DNA of 64,000 nucleotides from Gnetum montanum (lineage: Eukaryota > Streptophyta > Gnetopsida > Gnetales > Gnetaceae): the NCBI GenBank assembly GCA_015680685.1, contig MNCI01037790.1, positions 62,001 through 126,000 of the forward strand, in the 5' to 3' direction. This document shows positions 1-10,123 of the stretch, piece after piece. Position 1 is the stretch's first letter, and each line of letters opens with the position of its first letter. The notes beneath the pieces were generated by a model that saw only the letters and a program-made list of their open reading frames with translations, searched no databases and was not told the origin of the DNA. The translations under genes were made by a program, and so were the position numbers.

Positions 1-452
1 TCATCTTTCAGGAAATCGAGAAGAAGTGCAACTTCAAGGAGCAGTGGCAGCCATGAATATAAGGATGATGTGGGAAAAGAAAATGTTGAAGATGGAAAGA
101 AAGAACTAAATATCTTATCTTCATCCTCAAGGACTAGAAAGGAGGGAGATATTGAAGGGGGCAGATCAAATGTTGAACTAGATGTTTCTATGACAAGGTT
201 AGCACTATTGAACAAACCAGAGATCCCTGTTCTACTAACAAGATCTTGTGCAGTTGCCATTGTCGGTCTTGGCTTTCCACTTTTTGGCCTCCTGTTTGCA
301 AATGTGATCAATAGCTTCTTCAAGCCTGTGCATAAGCTTTGTAAAGACATGAACTGCTGGAGCATTATGTTTATAGTATTGGATTGTGTCATGATGCTAA
401 CAACACCCATACAGTATGACTGTTTTGCAGTGGCAAGAGGTAAACTTGTGTA
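1..452 (+). pseudogene. ABCB (P-glycoprotein/MDR-type) transporter fragment in the 5' LTR: linker and start of TMD2
   Basis: The frame from 70 to 453 encodes a charged linker (VGKENVEDGKKELN) followed by RLALLNKPEIPVLLT, a hydrophobic stretch with FPLFGLLFANVINSFF, then HKLCKDMNCWSIMF and FAVARGKLV. This order matches the region between NBD1 and the first helices of the second membrane domain in plant ABCB full transporters (typical text RLAYLNKPEIPVLLLG, KDSxFWALMF, FxVAGGKLI). It stops at GKLV where the normal protein continues into ERIRS. The segment has no NBD and fewer than three helices, so it cannot transport anything. No intron interrupts it, so it might derive from a processed transcript or a single exon. 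It is sense to the element and repeated at 5168-5530. Confidence 0.8.
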
Positions 453-1004
453 GTGCATTTCTCATGAACAGATCTTTGCACATCCCTCTTCTAATGGCCT
501 TGGAATGCAGTTCTATGCCCTTTTGCAAGCTCCTCATTTTGGCATAGCCATCGAGAATGGTTGCAATGGTGTAATTGTTGGGGTTTATCTGCGCTTGCTG
601 CATCTAGGGAAAAATGCCAAAACCCTCACTCATGTAGTTGTTAGCAACACAAACAGAACCCAGATAATACAGGTGTGCAGAAAATTTATAGGCCTCCATC
701 GACGATATTGTGCTCCTGGACGACAATGGCATTGCTTTCACCGTGGCATGGGAGCGATGTGCCAGGGCATGTGCACTGCTGGAAGGTCTACGATTTTTGG
801 CAGCATTTTGTTGGCCATGATCGAAGGCGACGGTGGAGAGGGTGGCAACGACACCAACATGATGTTGTTTATGTACACTGACAGCAACACGTGGCCGCGA
901 CGGTCACGAAAATGGGTACAGAGGACTCTGCCAATGTCTACCATTGAGAACGATACCCTTAGCCGAGTCTTTATAGCCAATCCCCTATGATAGATATTTT
1001 TCAA
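446..1004 (-). pseudogene. Pentatricopeptide-repeat (PPR) gene fragment in the 5' LTR, antisense to the element
   Basis: On the minus strand 603-446 reads INPNNYTIATILDGYAKM, then LQKGIELHSKAIRRG and DLFMRNAL. This is the PLS-type PPR pattern (PNxYTxxTIL, GxxxHxxxIxxG, FVxNAL) of organelle RNA-processing proteins. The same frame extends upstream through NNYMSEGFGIFP, a stop, then MQQAQ. The second copy at 5706 has TGG (W) in place of this stop, so the stop is a later mutation. Another frame at 1004-741 has an N-terminal-like stretch (PPSPPSPSIMANKMLPK) that could be the original leader. The fragment abuts the ABCB fragment tail to tail at about 446-453. It is about 1-2 PPR motifs long and non-functional. 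Confidence 0.7.
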
Positions 1005-1714
1005 CTAATTCCACCAGGATTGAAACAAAAATGGATATAAAAAACATTCGTCTCCGCCCGGCCATGACCGTGATCTGGTGTTGTTGAGGTAAGTTTGATA
1101 ATAATAAAATCCCACTATTTCCTAGGCAAAGGCTACCATGGTAGAAGTTACGCTGAACTAGCTGCTACTTGTGAGAAGACACTTGATAACACACTTGGAA
1201 ACACACTTGGAGCTCTCACTTGGAGACACACTTTGGGTCTTTGGAGAAGAGCATTTGTAAAGAAGAAAGTGTGAAAGATTTCTTGTAAGATGGCTTGCTA
1301 TCAAGTGTCTTCTCCAAAGTATGATCTTCTTGTTGAACTATCTCTTTCTTTAGGGAAAATTAGAAGTAGATTTGTAGAGTTTTGCTCAAATATTTTTGCA
1401 AAATTTTATTTGTTACAAGTAGGTATTACAAGGACCATGTATACTAGGCAATTGAACAAAATAGGAACTCTCAACAACTCACAGTACTTGGCAAAGTTGG
1501 TTGAATCTATTTAAAGTAAGTCATTTGTAGTTTACACACAATGCGATCATTTCATTTTTCACAACCGCATGCCACAATAGCATACACACATACTCACATT
1601 AACTACTGAGTCTATTTGGAGGTATCTGGGCCTTGGTGTTGCTAGAGACCAGCAAGCACCTAAATCCTGTTTGAGGATACTCGTTGGCTGTCGCATCCCA
1701 AATAGTCGCCAACA

Positions 1715-1839
1715 GTTCTTTTGGTGCTAGAAGGAGGGCTGAAAATTTAGCCTCTAAGTTCATAAGCATTATATTTTTAGCATATCAACAATTATTTGTT
1801 ACTATAAAGGCTTAAGAAATTAGATACTATTTTCAGTTC
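1715..1839 (+). other. E0 primer-binding site and leader
   Basis: After the LTR end (CCAACA, 1714) come 7 nt and then TGGTGCTAGAAGGAGGG at 1722-1738. It begins with TGG, the complement of a tRNA CCA end. I cannot name the primer tRNA with confidence. The rest, up to the gag ATG at 1840, is an AT-rich leader. Confidence 0.5.
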
Positions 1840-3089
1840 ATGACCAGGAAGATTGATAGTTTGGAAAGTTTCAAAGTTTCAAAAGATATTCTAGATTCTA
1901 AGACTAATTCTTCATTAGAAGAAGAACAAAAGAAAGATTTTGAATTAGGAACAAGTAGTGGAGTGAAGATTAGAATATCAAGAAGATCACCTATTATATT
2001 TGGTTTATTGATTCACAAGAGAAGATCTAGAAAGTCTAAGAGTTCAATTATCCAAAGGAATAGAATGGAAAATCCTTGGCAAGGAGTTACACCATTAGGA
2101 TTTCAAAACTACAATGATATTCCTAAGGTAGTTTACAAATATTTTCCTAAGCCTTTCATTCCTGGAAAAGCTTATTTAGCTAAAGAATATATTCACATGT
2201 TTGAGTTAGCTTTAGCTCATGCAAATATTCAACATCAAGATCAAGCTTGTAGGTTGTTTGTATCAAATCTAAAGGATATGGATCAGATTTGGTATTTGAA
2301 CTTACCAAGTAATAGTATTACAAGTTGGGATGACATGAAGAATCTTTTCTTAGCCCAATTTGGTAATGAATCAGATCAAAAAAAACTATATTGTGGACTA
2401 GTACAAGCTAAGCAAGGAGTTAAAGAGTTAATTAGAGATTTTAACATCAAGTTTCAGCGAATTTGTGGACTCTTTCAAAGGCAATATAGACCATTAGAAG
2501 AAATGCTTAAAAAAATTATCTTAAGGTTGTCAACCCCAACATTTCAATTTGGTTAAGGAGAACTCTAAACTTAACTACACTAAATGACTACTTTAGTGAA
2601 GCTATACAGTTAGAAAAATAGTTGAACTTGAATCCTGAAGAAAATATTGCGATTCAAAAAAGAGAAGAAAGAGTTATGATTCCTATGCAAGATTTTGCTC
2701 AATTTAAAGCTTTACTAGGTCCATCTCATGTTAAGATAGAGCAAGAACATGAAAGGGTAGAATCTGGAAAAGGACAATTAATGAGAGATATGTCTAACAA
2801 AATAGTGAAGCTTGAAAAATCTTTGGCAAGAGTTAATATCAAGGAAGAAAGGAAAAATAGAAAGCATAAAGATCAAGACACTAAGTTAGCTGAAGATGAG
2901 GATGAAAGTGACCTTATTATGTCCAACTTTCTTGATATTGAATCTGATAATGAGTTATCTAGTGTTCATTATGCAAGTAAATCTTTAAGCAATGGATTAA
3001 GTGATACTTCTTCTCTATCAAGTTCTAAAGAAGATATGTCTTTAGATGAGGAATGTAATAATAATGAGGAAAATGGATATAATCTCTGA
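1840..3089 (+). pseudogene. gag: E0 Gag (retrotransposon gag-like), broken
   Basis: The first frame, 1840-2556 (238 aa), opens with a charged segment (EEEQKKDFE; RRSRKSKSS) and then the Gag core: YFPKPFIPGKAYLAKEYIHM, ACRLFVSNL, ITSWDDMKNLFLAQFGN and VKELIRDFNIKFQ. This fits the Retrotrans_gag pattern of Ty3/gypsy elements, which assemble the particle and bind RNA. A stop at 2554-2556 separates it from the frame 2622-3089, which is Lys/Glu-rich (KLEKSLARVNIKEERKNRKH), probably coiled coil, then acidic and Ser-rich. The two frames are probably one original Gag interrupted by a frameshift or stop. I saw no CCHC knuckle. The start at 1840 is chosen because it is the first ATG after the PBS. Confidence 0.7.
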
Positions 3090-4016
3090 TCAAAAGAAAG
3101 ATTAACTACTTCTAGATCCCCAAATGTTATTACTAATCCATCTACTAAGAGAAAAGCTTTTGAGCCAAATAGAAGTGATAAGAATAAAGGTAAAGATAAT
3201 CAAGTAGAGAAAAGCACTCCAAATCAGTCTTTTAATAAATGGATAAGGAGACCAAGCTTTATTGGTGATGGAGAGTATGATTTGATTGAAGATCTTAAAC
3301 ATGTCAAGGCCAATATTAGCTTTTATCAATTGCTTCAAGCAAGAGATCAACAAAAAAAGGCTTTAGAGTTCATTAAAGGTAAAAGAAGAGTTAGATAATC
3401 AGAGTTAAGTTATGTGCCCAATAATGATGAGAAATTAAAGACCTCATATGATAAGGAAGCTCCTCCTTTTCTTTTGACAATGAAATTGAAGGATAAATAC
3501 CTACACAATTGTTTTGTTGATTTTGGAGCTACATCTACTATAATGCCATTGTCTATATGTAAGAAACTGGGTTTGATTCCTGAAAAATAAAATAAAAAGA
3601 TTGTTCAAGTGGATAAAAGTAGAGTGAGGATTGTTGGTCAATTACCAAATGTCTTATTGGAAATTGCTTCTGAACCCTGCATTAGAAGTAGAGTAACTAT
3701 TCAAGTGGCAGATATACCAGATTCACATAGTCTCTTATTGAGTAAAAGTTGGAGTAAGAATTTCTCAGGTTACATATCAATAGATTATTCTCACATGTGG
3801 TTACCTTGGAAAGGAGAAACAAATCAAATATACATCTACAGTGAACCTTTCATGATTGATAACATTACTTCAAATGGAAAAAGTAAGATGGTTGAAAAAG
3901 GAAGTGTTGAAAACAAAATTTGTACACTCCAAGAAAATTATAGTTCTAAGAAAGAAGATGAGAGGATTGTTGAAGAAGAAGCTCTAGGAGATCAAGTTAA
4001 AAATTCCAGCAAGTAA
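3090..4016 (+). pseudogene. E0 retropepsin-like aspartic protease region
   Basis: Continuing in frame after a TGA at 3087-3089, the sequence has YDLIEDLKHVKANISFYQLL (3280-3340), typical of the linker before protease in Tat/Athila-type gypsy elements. It then has FVDFGATSTIMPLSICKKLG at about 3510-3570, the retropepsin active-site pattern (D-[ST]-G-A) with Phe where Ser or Thr is usual. A stop near 3590 interrupts it. The frame 3609-4016 carries the protease C-terminal half (VRIVGQLPNVLLEIA, SLLLSKSWSKNF) and an acidic tail. The DFG core and the stops make activity unlikely. No RT follows within the element. Confidence 0.65.
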
Positions 4017-4294
4017 AAAAATAATAAAGAGATTGCTTATGAGAGGGTTAGAGATATGAGGATTCCTACTAGAGTAATCCTCCCCATTCTCTTCCCATCT
4101 TAAGAATAGTCCATGAACAAAGGACTTAATAATGTACAATTTGTTTTTTTAGGAATGATGTTTTTATACCATTAAACCTTATGTTTGATGGGAATTTTCC
4201 TCCAAAAATATTTCTATTCAGTTGTAAAAATTCAATGGAAGCTTCAGTATGTTTCAGTTTTAAAATAGGGCTGCATAAGTTTCTTTAAGTTTTT
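4017..4294 (+). other. E0 3' untranslated interior, no recognisable gene
   Basis: AT-rich sequence between the protease frame and the polypurine tract. I see no RT, RNase H or integrase motif in any frame. Confidence 0.6.
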
Positions 4295-4307
4295 AAGGGG
4301 GCAGAAA
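4295..4307 (+). other. E0 polypurine tract
   Basis: AAGGGGGCAGAAA lies immediately before TGTTGG at 4308. This is the expected primer for plus-strand synthesis and fixes the start of the 3' LTR. Confidence 0.65.
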
Positions 4308-4767
4308 TGTTGGAACATTTGGCCATTTCATGGAACATGTTGGCATGATAAAACTGGTTAAAATTTTTTGCAATTTGATAGTTGGAGAAGTGGCAAGAAT
4401 TTTAGTTTGTAGAGAAAAAGAATAAGAGTTAAAATGCAGTTCACAATAGCATTCCCTTACTTTAAGAAAAAAATATGGGAGCACAGTGCCTATATCAAGC
4501 TTACAAGTCCCCACTGATGAGTACAGGACCACTAACGTGTTGTTCTCCCTTTATAATTATCAGTCGAGGGACCCAAAATCTTTGGACTTGGAAGGATAAA
4601 AAAAATATATGTCCTCAAGTTCTGCAGCATATCTTGGTAATCTAGCCTCAACAAGTAGGAAGAAAGATACAGGTTTGTTGACTAGTTGAACATCTAAAAT
4701 ACCATGGAAGGATTTTTGAGAGAACCATGCCCAACGAGAATGTTGATTGCATTTGCCAATTAGGACA

Positions 4768-5530
4768 TAGAAAGATCCTATAATTCTTCTTCTTGATGAA
4801 GCTACAAGTGTTTTGGATGCTAAATATGAAAGGATAGTGCAAGAAGCTCTTAATAGAATCATGGTTAGCAAAACAACTATGATTGTTGCACATTGGTTAA
4901 CCATTGTCAAAAATGTAGATATGATTGCTGTATTACAGCGTGGTTCTATAGTTGAAAAAGTTAATGGCAATTCCCAAAGGTGCATATTTCTAGCTTTTCA
5001 GTCTTCAAGAGATGCATGAAATGAAAGAAGAGACAAAGTAAGATCTTGATGACACAGAAATTTCCATCGGCGACTCTCGCAAAGTTTCAGGACCAATTTC
5101 ATCTTTCAAGAAATCCAGAAGAAGTGCAACTTCAAGGAGCAATGGCAGCCATGAATTCAAGGATGATGTGGGAAAAGAAAATGTTGAAGATGGAAAGAAA
5201 GAACTAAATATCTTAACTTCATCCTCAAGGACTAGAAAGGAGGGAGATATTGAAGGGGGCAAATCAAATGTTGAACTAGATGTTTCTCTGACAAGGTTAG
5301 CACTGTTGAACAAACCAGAGATCCCTGTTCTACTAACAGGCTCTTGTGCGGCTACCATTGTTAGTCTTGGCTTTCCACTTGTTGGCCTCCTGTTTGCAAA
5401 TGTGATCAATAGCTTCTTCAAGCCTGTGCATAAGCTTCATAAAGACATGAACTGCTAGAGCATTATGTTTATAGTATTGGGTTGTTTCATGATGCTAACA
5501 GCATCCATACAGTACATATTTTTTGCAGTG
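4768..5530 (+). pseudogene. ABCB transporter fragment in the 3' LTR: end of NBD1, linker, start of TMD2
   Basis: From 4771 the frame reads [20 protein letters not shown], the Walker B/D-loop of an ABC ATPase, then [30 protein letters not shown] and GSIVEK, ending at TGA 5017-5019. The H-loop is AHW where AHR is usual; the His is kept. The linker follows (LDDTEISIGDSRKVSGPISS, with frame breaks). From 5168 the TMD2 start RLALLNKPEIPVLLTGS and FPLVGLLFANVINSFF leads to a stop after KDMNC at 5456. Walker A and the signature motif are missing. About 250 codons of one ABCB half-junction are thus preserved without introns. Resemblance is to the plant ABCB11/21/4-like group, judged from remembered motifs only. 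Confidence 0.82.
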
Positions 5531-6100
5531 GTAAGGGGTAAACTTGTGCAGTGCATTTCTCACGAATAGATCTCTGCACATCCCTCTTATGATGGCCTCG
5601 AAATGCAATTTTGCACCCTTTTGCAAGCTCCTAGTTTTGCATAGCCGCTAAGAATGGTTGCAATGGTGTAATTGTTGGGGTTTATCCATGCTTGCTACAT
5701 CCAAGGAAAAATGCCAAAACCCTCGCTCATGTATTTGTTGGTAACACAAACAGAACCTAGACAGTACAGGTGTGTAGCAAATTTACAGGCCCCCATCGAT
5801 GACATTGTGCTCGTGGATGACAATGGTGGTGCTTTCACCATGGCATGGGCGTGATGCGCTAGGGCATGTGCACTGCTGGAAGGTCTATGATTTTGGCAAC
5901 ATTTTGTTGGCCACGATCGAAGGTGATGGTGGAGACGGCAGCAGCGGCACCAGCACGACGTTGTTTATGTACATCAATAGAAACACATGGCCGCAGTGGT
6001 CACGAAAATGGGTACAGAGGACTTTGCTGATGTCTACTGTTGAGAACGATACCCTTAGCCCAGTCTTTATAGCCAATCCCCTGTGATAGATATTTTTCAA
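5530..6100 (-). pseudogene. PPR fragment in the 3' LTR, antisense to the element
   Basis: Minus-strand text from about 5745 reads YMSEGFGIFPWM, a stop, then QAWINPNNYTIATILSGYAK followed by a frameshift, and the remains of the RNAL end near 5545. It is the same PPR stretch as at 446-603 with independent mutations: here W is intact at the 'IFPW' position but the next Gln codon is TAG. The possible leader frame 6100-5885 contains PSPPSPSIVANKMLPK. Comparing both copies reconstructs one parental PPR segment, so both LTRs inherited it from a common ancestor. Confidence 0.7.
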
Positions 6101-6902
6101 CTAATTCCACCAGGATTGAAACAAACACGGATATAAAAAACATTCGTCTCCACCCAGCCGTGGCCGCGATCTGTTGTTGTTGACGTAAGTCTGATAATAA
6201 TAAAATCCCACTATTTCCTGGGCAAAGGCTACCATGGTAGCAGTTACGCTGAACTAGCTGCTACTTGTGAATTATGGAGCGAGTCCCCCACCATTGCACT
6301 AGTCTTCAAGGTTTCTGGTTTTCAATGCCATTGGTGGAGGATCTGGATCTGGGCTTGAATCCCTTATTCTTGAACGTCTGTTGATGGACTATAGAAAAAA
6401 TAGAAAAATCTAAGCTTGGATTCCTCATGTTTTTAGCATGAATTATTTCAGCAAAATTTTTGAATCAATATGTGGAGGCCCCACCATTTACGTTGGAATT
6501 ATTATTGGATATAATTGCCATGGCATAGCGTTTCATTTTAATGCATTTTGTAGGTTTAAACCCTTTAGCTTGCAGATGATGTGAACAAACAGAGGTTGAT
6601 GGTAGGCAAGAAGTAAACCATGGGTCCCAAGCATAAGATAGATGGACAAATATTACACACGTACATATATATTTATATATTAACCCATCCATGTATGCAA
6701 CAACTCCATGGTTACTATCTCTATCACTATGATTTAGATAAAATATTTCATGATTTAGAAAGGACAAGAAAATTTAAGGGACTTTTGTATAACATCATTT
6801 GTAAAGAAGACATTTGGCTATTATCCTTTTTATTCCTATGGAAGTTGTAACTTCTAATGATAGTTACAACTATGATATTGTAACTAATTTTAATTACCAT
6901 GA

Positions 6903-7025
6903 AGACACTTGGCAATTTAAAAATCCACTTGTCAACTACAGCTTTTTTGTCTCCATCGTGACCACTTGGCAACTACATGGGACACTTGTCAACTGTAGCC
7001 TTTTTTATCTCTATGGTGGTTACAA
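6903..7025 (+). repeat. Two-unit tandem repeat in E0 U3 (about 60 bp each)
   Basis: Two adjacent units share ACTTGGCAA, CACTTGTCAACT and AGCCTTTTTT-like blocks. They lie 120-240 bp upstream of the TATA box in the segment missing from the 5' LTR, and may be U3 enhancer repeats. Confidence 0.5.
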
Positions 7026-7146
7026 CCATCCAAGATTTTTTGTAACTTACCTAACTTGTTGGGCAAGTAATCTCCTAACTTGTTGGCCAAGTTACTTGGG
7101 AGAGAAGTTAGGTTAGATATTTTTGAATATGTAACTACCTTTGAAC

Positions 7147-7158
7147 CTTATAAAAAGG
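7147..7158 (+). promoter_or_regulatory. E0 LTR TATA box
   Basis: CTTATAAAAAGG fits a plant TATA box. Transcription would start near 7180, just before the block GAAGACACTTGATAAC that both LTRs share, consistent with U3/R order. The 5' LTR lacks this site. Confidence 0.55.
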
Positions 7159-8424
7159 CTTCAGGGGTAAGAAGAAAAAGGGGGCCAAGACATCATACTT
7201 TGGAGAAGACACTTGATAACACACATGGGAACATACTTGGAGCTCTCACTAGGAGACACACTTTGGGTCTTTGGAGAAGAGCATTTGTAAAGAAGAAAGT
7301 GTGAAAGATTGCTTGTAAGATGGCTTGCTAAAGAAAATATTTTAGCCTCTTTTTCATAGTCCTGTGAGTTATGTTTTTAATTTTTTATTTTGTTTAAATT
7401 TTTTAGCTAGTGGTTTAGATAGTATCATCCTTGGCAACTAATTTTTGGATTTTTAGATTGCTCTTATTGTTCTTGTTGCATGATTGAAAGTTTCTATTAA
7501 AATTTTGCCATAGAAGTGCTTGTGTTAGAAAGCCTTAAGAGCATTTTAGTAGTGAATTCTATTATTGTGCAACATATAAGAACTTCTATTGGGATTGTTG
7601 TAAGAGAGCCTCTGTTTGTAGTGATGCTGTTGAACGATTCAGTAGTTAAGAGGGTTCAAAAAATCTTTGGTATTTTGATGGGACCAGAATAGCTTTATTT
7701 TATCTTTAAAGTGAATCTCCATGGTATTTCAATAAGAAATTGTTAAGTCTTTTGAAGGTTTTATTGAATGCAATTTTTGACATCCATTATTTAGACAAAA
7801 TGGAGTCTCGTACGTGGTAGATTAAGCAGCAAATTTTTGGTAACATAGTAGGATTGTCTTGAAGAAATTGCTTATTTGAGCTTTGGAAGTTTGAACAATA
7901 TGTAGATATTGAATTTGGGATAGCTTTATTGCGAAGTGTTTACTCATGTCATTTTACCTTATTGAAATATTTGAGGTCTACACAAATCTACTTTATGTTC
8001 TGTCTATTTTCATCGAATCTTGCTCTATTTCTAGTTTTCTTATGGAACTATCTCTTTCTTTGGGAAAAATTAGAAGTAGATTTGCAGAGTTTTGCTCAAA
8101 TGTTTTTGCAAAATTTTATTTGTTACAAGTAGGTATTATAAGGACCACGTAGACTAGGAAATTGAACAAAATAGGAACTCTCAACAACTCACAGTACTTG
8201 GCCAAGTTGGTTGAATCTCTTTAAAGTAAGTCATTTGTAGTTTACACACAGCGCAATCATTTCATTTTTCACAACCATGCACTGGAACAGCACACACACA
8301 TACTCACATTAACTACTGAGTCTATTTGGAGGTATCTGAGGCTTGGTGTTGCCAGAGACCAACAAGCACCTAAATCCTATTCGAGGATACTCGTTGGCGG
8401 TTGTGTCCCAAATGGTCACCAACA

Positions 8425-8562
8425 CCTATGTGTTTACTTAATTGCTATTTAGCTTATCTTGCTTAATTACTTAATTAGCTTAATTATTAAAAAACGTTGA
8501 ATAAATAGCTAAAAACATTAAATGCATGAATGAAACATTTAAACTATTTAGAATGTTGCAAG
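8425..8562. other. Flank of E0, no feature seen
   Basis: AT-rich sequence after the LTR end. The first bases, CCTAT, would be the target duplication if the same 5 bp lie upstream of the 5' LTR outside this window. Confidence 0.4.
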
Positions 8563-9316
8563 NNNNNNNNNNNNNNNNNNNNNNNNNNNNNNNNNNNNNN
8601 NNNNNNNNNNNNNNNNNNNNNNNNNNNNNNNNNNNNNNNNNNNNNNNNNNNNNNNNNNNNNNNNNNNNNNNNNNNNNNNNNNNNNNNNNNNNNNNNNNNN
8701 NNNNNNNNNNNNNNNNNNNNNNNNNNNNNNNNNNNNNNNNNNNNNNNNNNNNNNNNNNNNNNNNNNNNNNNNNNNNNNNNNNNNNNNNNNNNNNNNNNNN
8801 NNNNNNNNNNNNNNNNNNNNNNNNNNNNNNNNNNNNNNNNNNNNNNNNNNNNNNNNNNNNNNNNNNNNNNNNNNNNNNNNNNNNNNNNNNNNNNNNNNNN
8901 NNNNNNNNNNNNNNNNNNNNNNNNNNNNNNNNNNNNNNNNNNNNNNNNNNNNNNNNNNNNNNNNNNNNNNNNNNNNNNNNNNNNNNNNNNNNNNNNNNNN
9001 NNNNNNNNNNNNNNNNNNNNNNNNNNNNNNNNNNNNNNNNNNNNNNNNNNNNNNNNNNNNNNNNNNNNNNNNNNNNNNNNNNNNNNNNNNNNNNNNNNNN
9101 NNNNNNNNNNNNNNNNNNNNNNNNNNNNNNNNNNNNNNNNNNNNNNNNNNNNNNNNNNNNNNNNNNNNNNNNNNNNNNNNNNNNNNNNNNNNNNNNNNNN
9201 NNNNNNNNNNNNNNNNNNNNNNNNNNNNNNNNNNNNNNNNNNNNNNNNNNNNNNNNNNNNNNNNNNNNNNNNNNNNNNNNNNNNNNNNNNNNNNNNNNNN
9301 NNNNNNNNNNNNNNNN
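8563..9316. other. Assembly gap (N run)
   Basis: 754 unknown bases. Apparent open frames across it are artefacts of untranslated N. Confidence 0.99.
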
Positions 9317-9955
9317 CTTGGAACCAATTTTAGTATAAAAATGCTAACTTTCCACTTTGGCTTTTAACCTTTTCCCCATCAACATTGAGGTAGGAGGTGT
9401 GATATTCTCATTATCTCAACCCCCTTCTTTCCCCCCTTCTACCATACCTAGCATGGAAGTATTTGGAAGGCTCGTGTTGGTGAAGTTTGAAACCATTTTT
9501 TATAACTAGATCTACTTTTTATAAGTTGAAAGTCATTTTTAAGCCAAAACTCCCAATGAATCCAATGCTATGATTCCCTTCCTTGTGGTAGAAACCTTAG
9601 CATGCAAGCTAGGGGTAGTTTGTATGCTAGAAAGCTAGCATGGAAGCTTGATAAATATTTAATTTTTATTGCCATAATCTTTGTCACTAAATCAGCATTT
9701 GTTTCCGTACCAACCTAGCCTACTTTTCCTTCCTTTTCCCCATGAAAGTTGGAAACCTTCCAAAACCATCTTTGGCAACTACTAAGTTTCCATTTTGGTT
9801 TTCAAATGTTTCCCTATCTCTCCAATGTTGGAATAAGAAGGTGTGATATTTCCATTATCTCACCTCCCTTCTTTCTCCCCTTACCATACCTAGTGTAGAG
9901 GCACTTGGAAGGCCAACTTGGATGGGATTTAAAGCCAACGTTACTATTATTCTAT
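9317..9955 (+). repeat. Probable end of E1 5' LTR with an internal ~440-bp direct repeat
   Basis: Blocks near 9340-9475 and 9785-9925 repeat the same text: AGGTGTGATATT, CATTATCTCA, CTTCTTTC and ACCATACCTAG, in the same order and about 440 bp apart. The second ends near TTCTGGTAAAGAGG, which resembles the position of the PBS in E2 (TTCTGGTGCC). This is the right location for the 5' LTR of E1, but the gap hides its start and no second copy is present, so the LTR call is tentative. Confidence 0.35.
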
Positions 9956-10123
9956 TTCTGGTAAAGAGGTAAACCCCCCTTATCCCCCACTTACTAATTA
10001 TATTAAATATATTATTTTTTGTCATTTTCATTTCCTCTAAGAGCTTTTGAATTCAATTCAGTAGAATTTACTTCTACCTTAACATTTATAGCCTATTCTT
10101 AAGTGATCATTAGCACTATAACC

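Larger units (their letters stand above)
1..1714 (+). repeat. E0 5' LTR, partial and internally deleted
   Basis: It aligns to the 3' LTR in three blocks: 1-1173 with 5099-6270, 1174-1299 with 7203-7330, and 1334-1714 with 8039-8424. It lacks 932 bp (3' LTR 6271-7202, which includes the TATA box) and about 708 bp (7331-8038). The second gap is filled by about 33 bp copied in inverted orientation. It ends CCAACA at 1709-1714. Because the putative promoter is missing, this LTR probably cannot start element transcription. Confidence 0.75.
1..8424 (+). mobile_element. E0: LTR retrotransposon with gag-protease interior and gene-bearing LTRs (5' end outside window)
   Basis: Two long direct repeats flank a 2.6-kb interior. 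The left copy (1-1714) ends in CCAACA and is followed after 7 nt by a PBS-like TGGTGCTAGAAGGAGGG. The right copy starts TGTTGG at 4308, directly after the polypurine run AAGGGGGCAGAAA, and ends CCAACA at 8424. TGTTGG and CCAACA are perfect 6-bp inverted ends, so I read the repeats as LTRs. The interior holds gag and a retropepsin-like region but no RT, RNase H or integrase, as in non-autonomous TR-GAG elements. Window base 1 corresponds to base 5099 of the 3' LTR, so the 5' LTR should begin roughly 790 bp upstream of the window. The target duplication cannot be checked here. Confidence 0.75.
4308..8424 (+). repeat. E0 3' LTR (about 4.1 kb) containing ABCB and PPR fragments
   Basis: It starts TGTTGG after a polypurine tract and ends CCAACA at 8419-8424. 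Within it, in order: 460 bp of unassigned U3, ABCB fragment (4768-5530), antisense PPR fragment (5530-6100), further U3 with a two-unit tandem repeat (6903-7025), a TATA box (7149), the probable R region from about 7180, and U5. The three blocks listed for the 5' LTR match it closely. The segment 7331-8038 is absent from the 5' LTR, and I see nothing recognisable in it. Confidence 0.7.

Noticed and set aside
1-452. A functional ABCB transporter gene
   Set aside because: Only the linker and start of TMD2 are present, and the reading ends at a junction with an unrelated PPR fragment.
505-990. 161-codon plus-strand ORF, and the similar frame 5799-6086
   Set aside because: They are read opposite to the PPR fragment and shift frame between the two copies. 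The minus-strand PPR reading explains the conservation better.
4560-4985. 141-codon minus-strand ORF over the ABCB NBD
   Set aside because: Shadow of the plus-strand Walker B region; no domain of its own.
5005-5421. 138-codon minus-strand ORF
   Set aside because: Shadow of the ABCB linker on the plus strand.
8526-9338. Open reading frames of about 260-270 codons on both strands
   Set aside because: They consist of N translated as X across the assembly gap. The same applies to 42095-42524.
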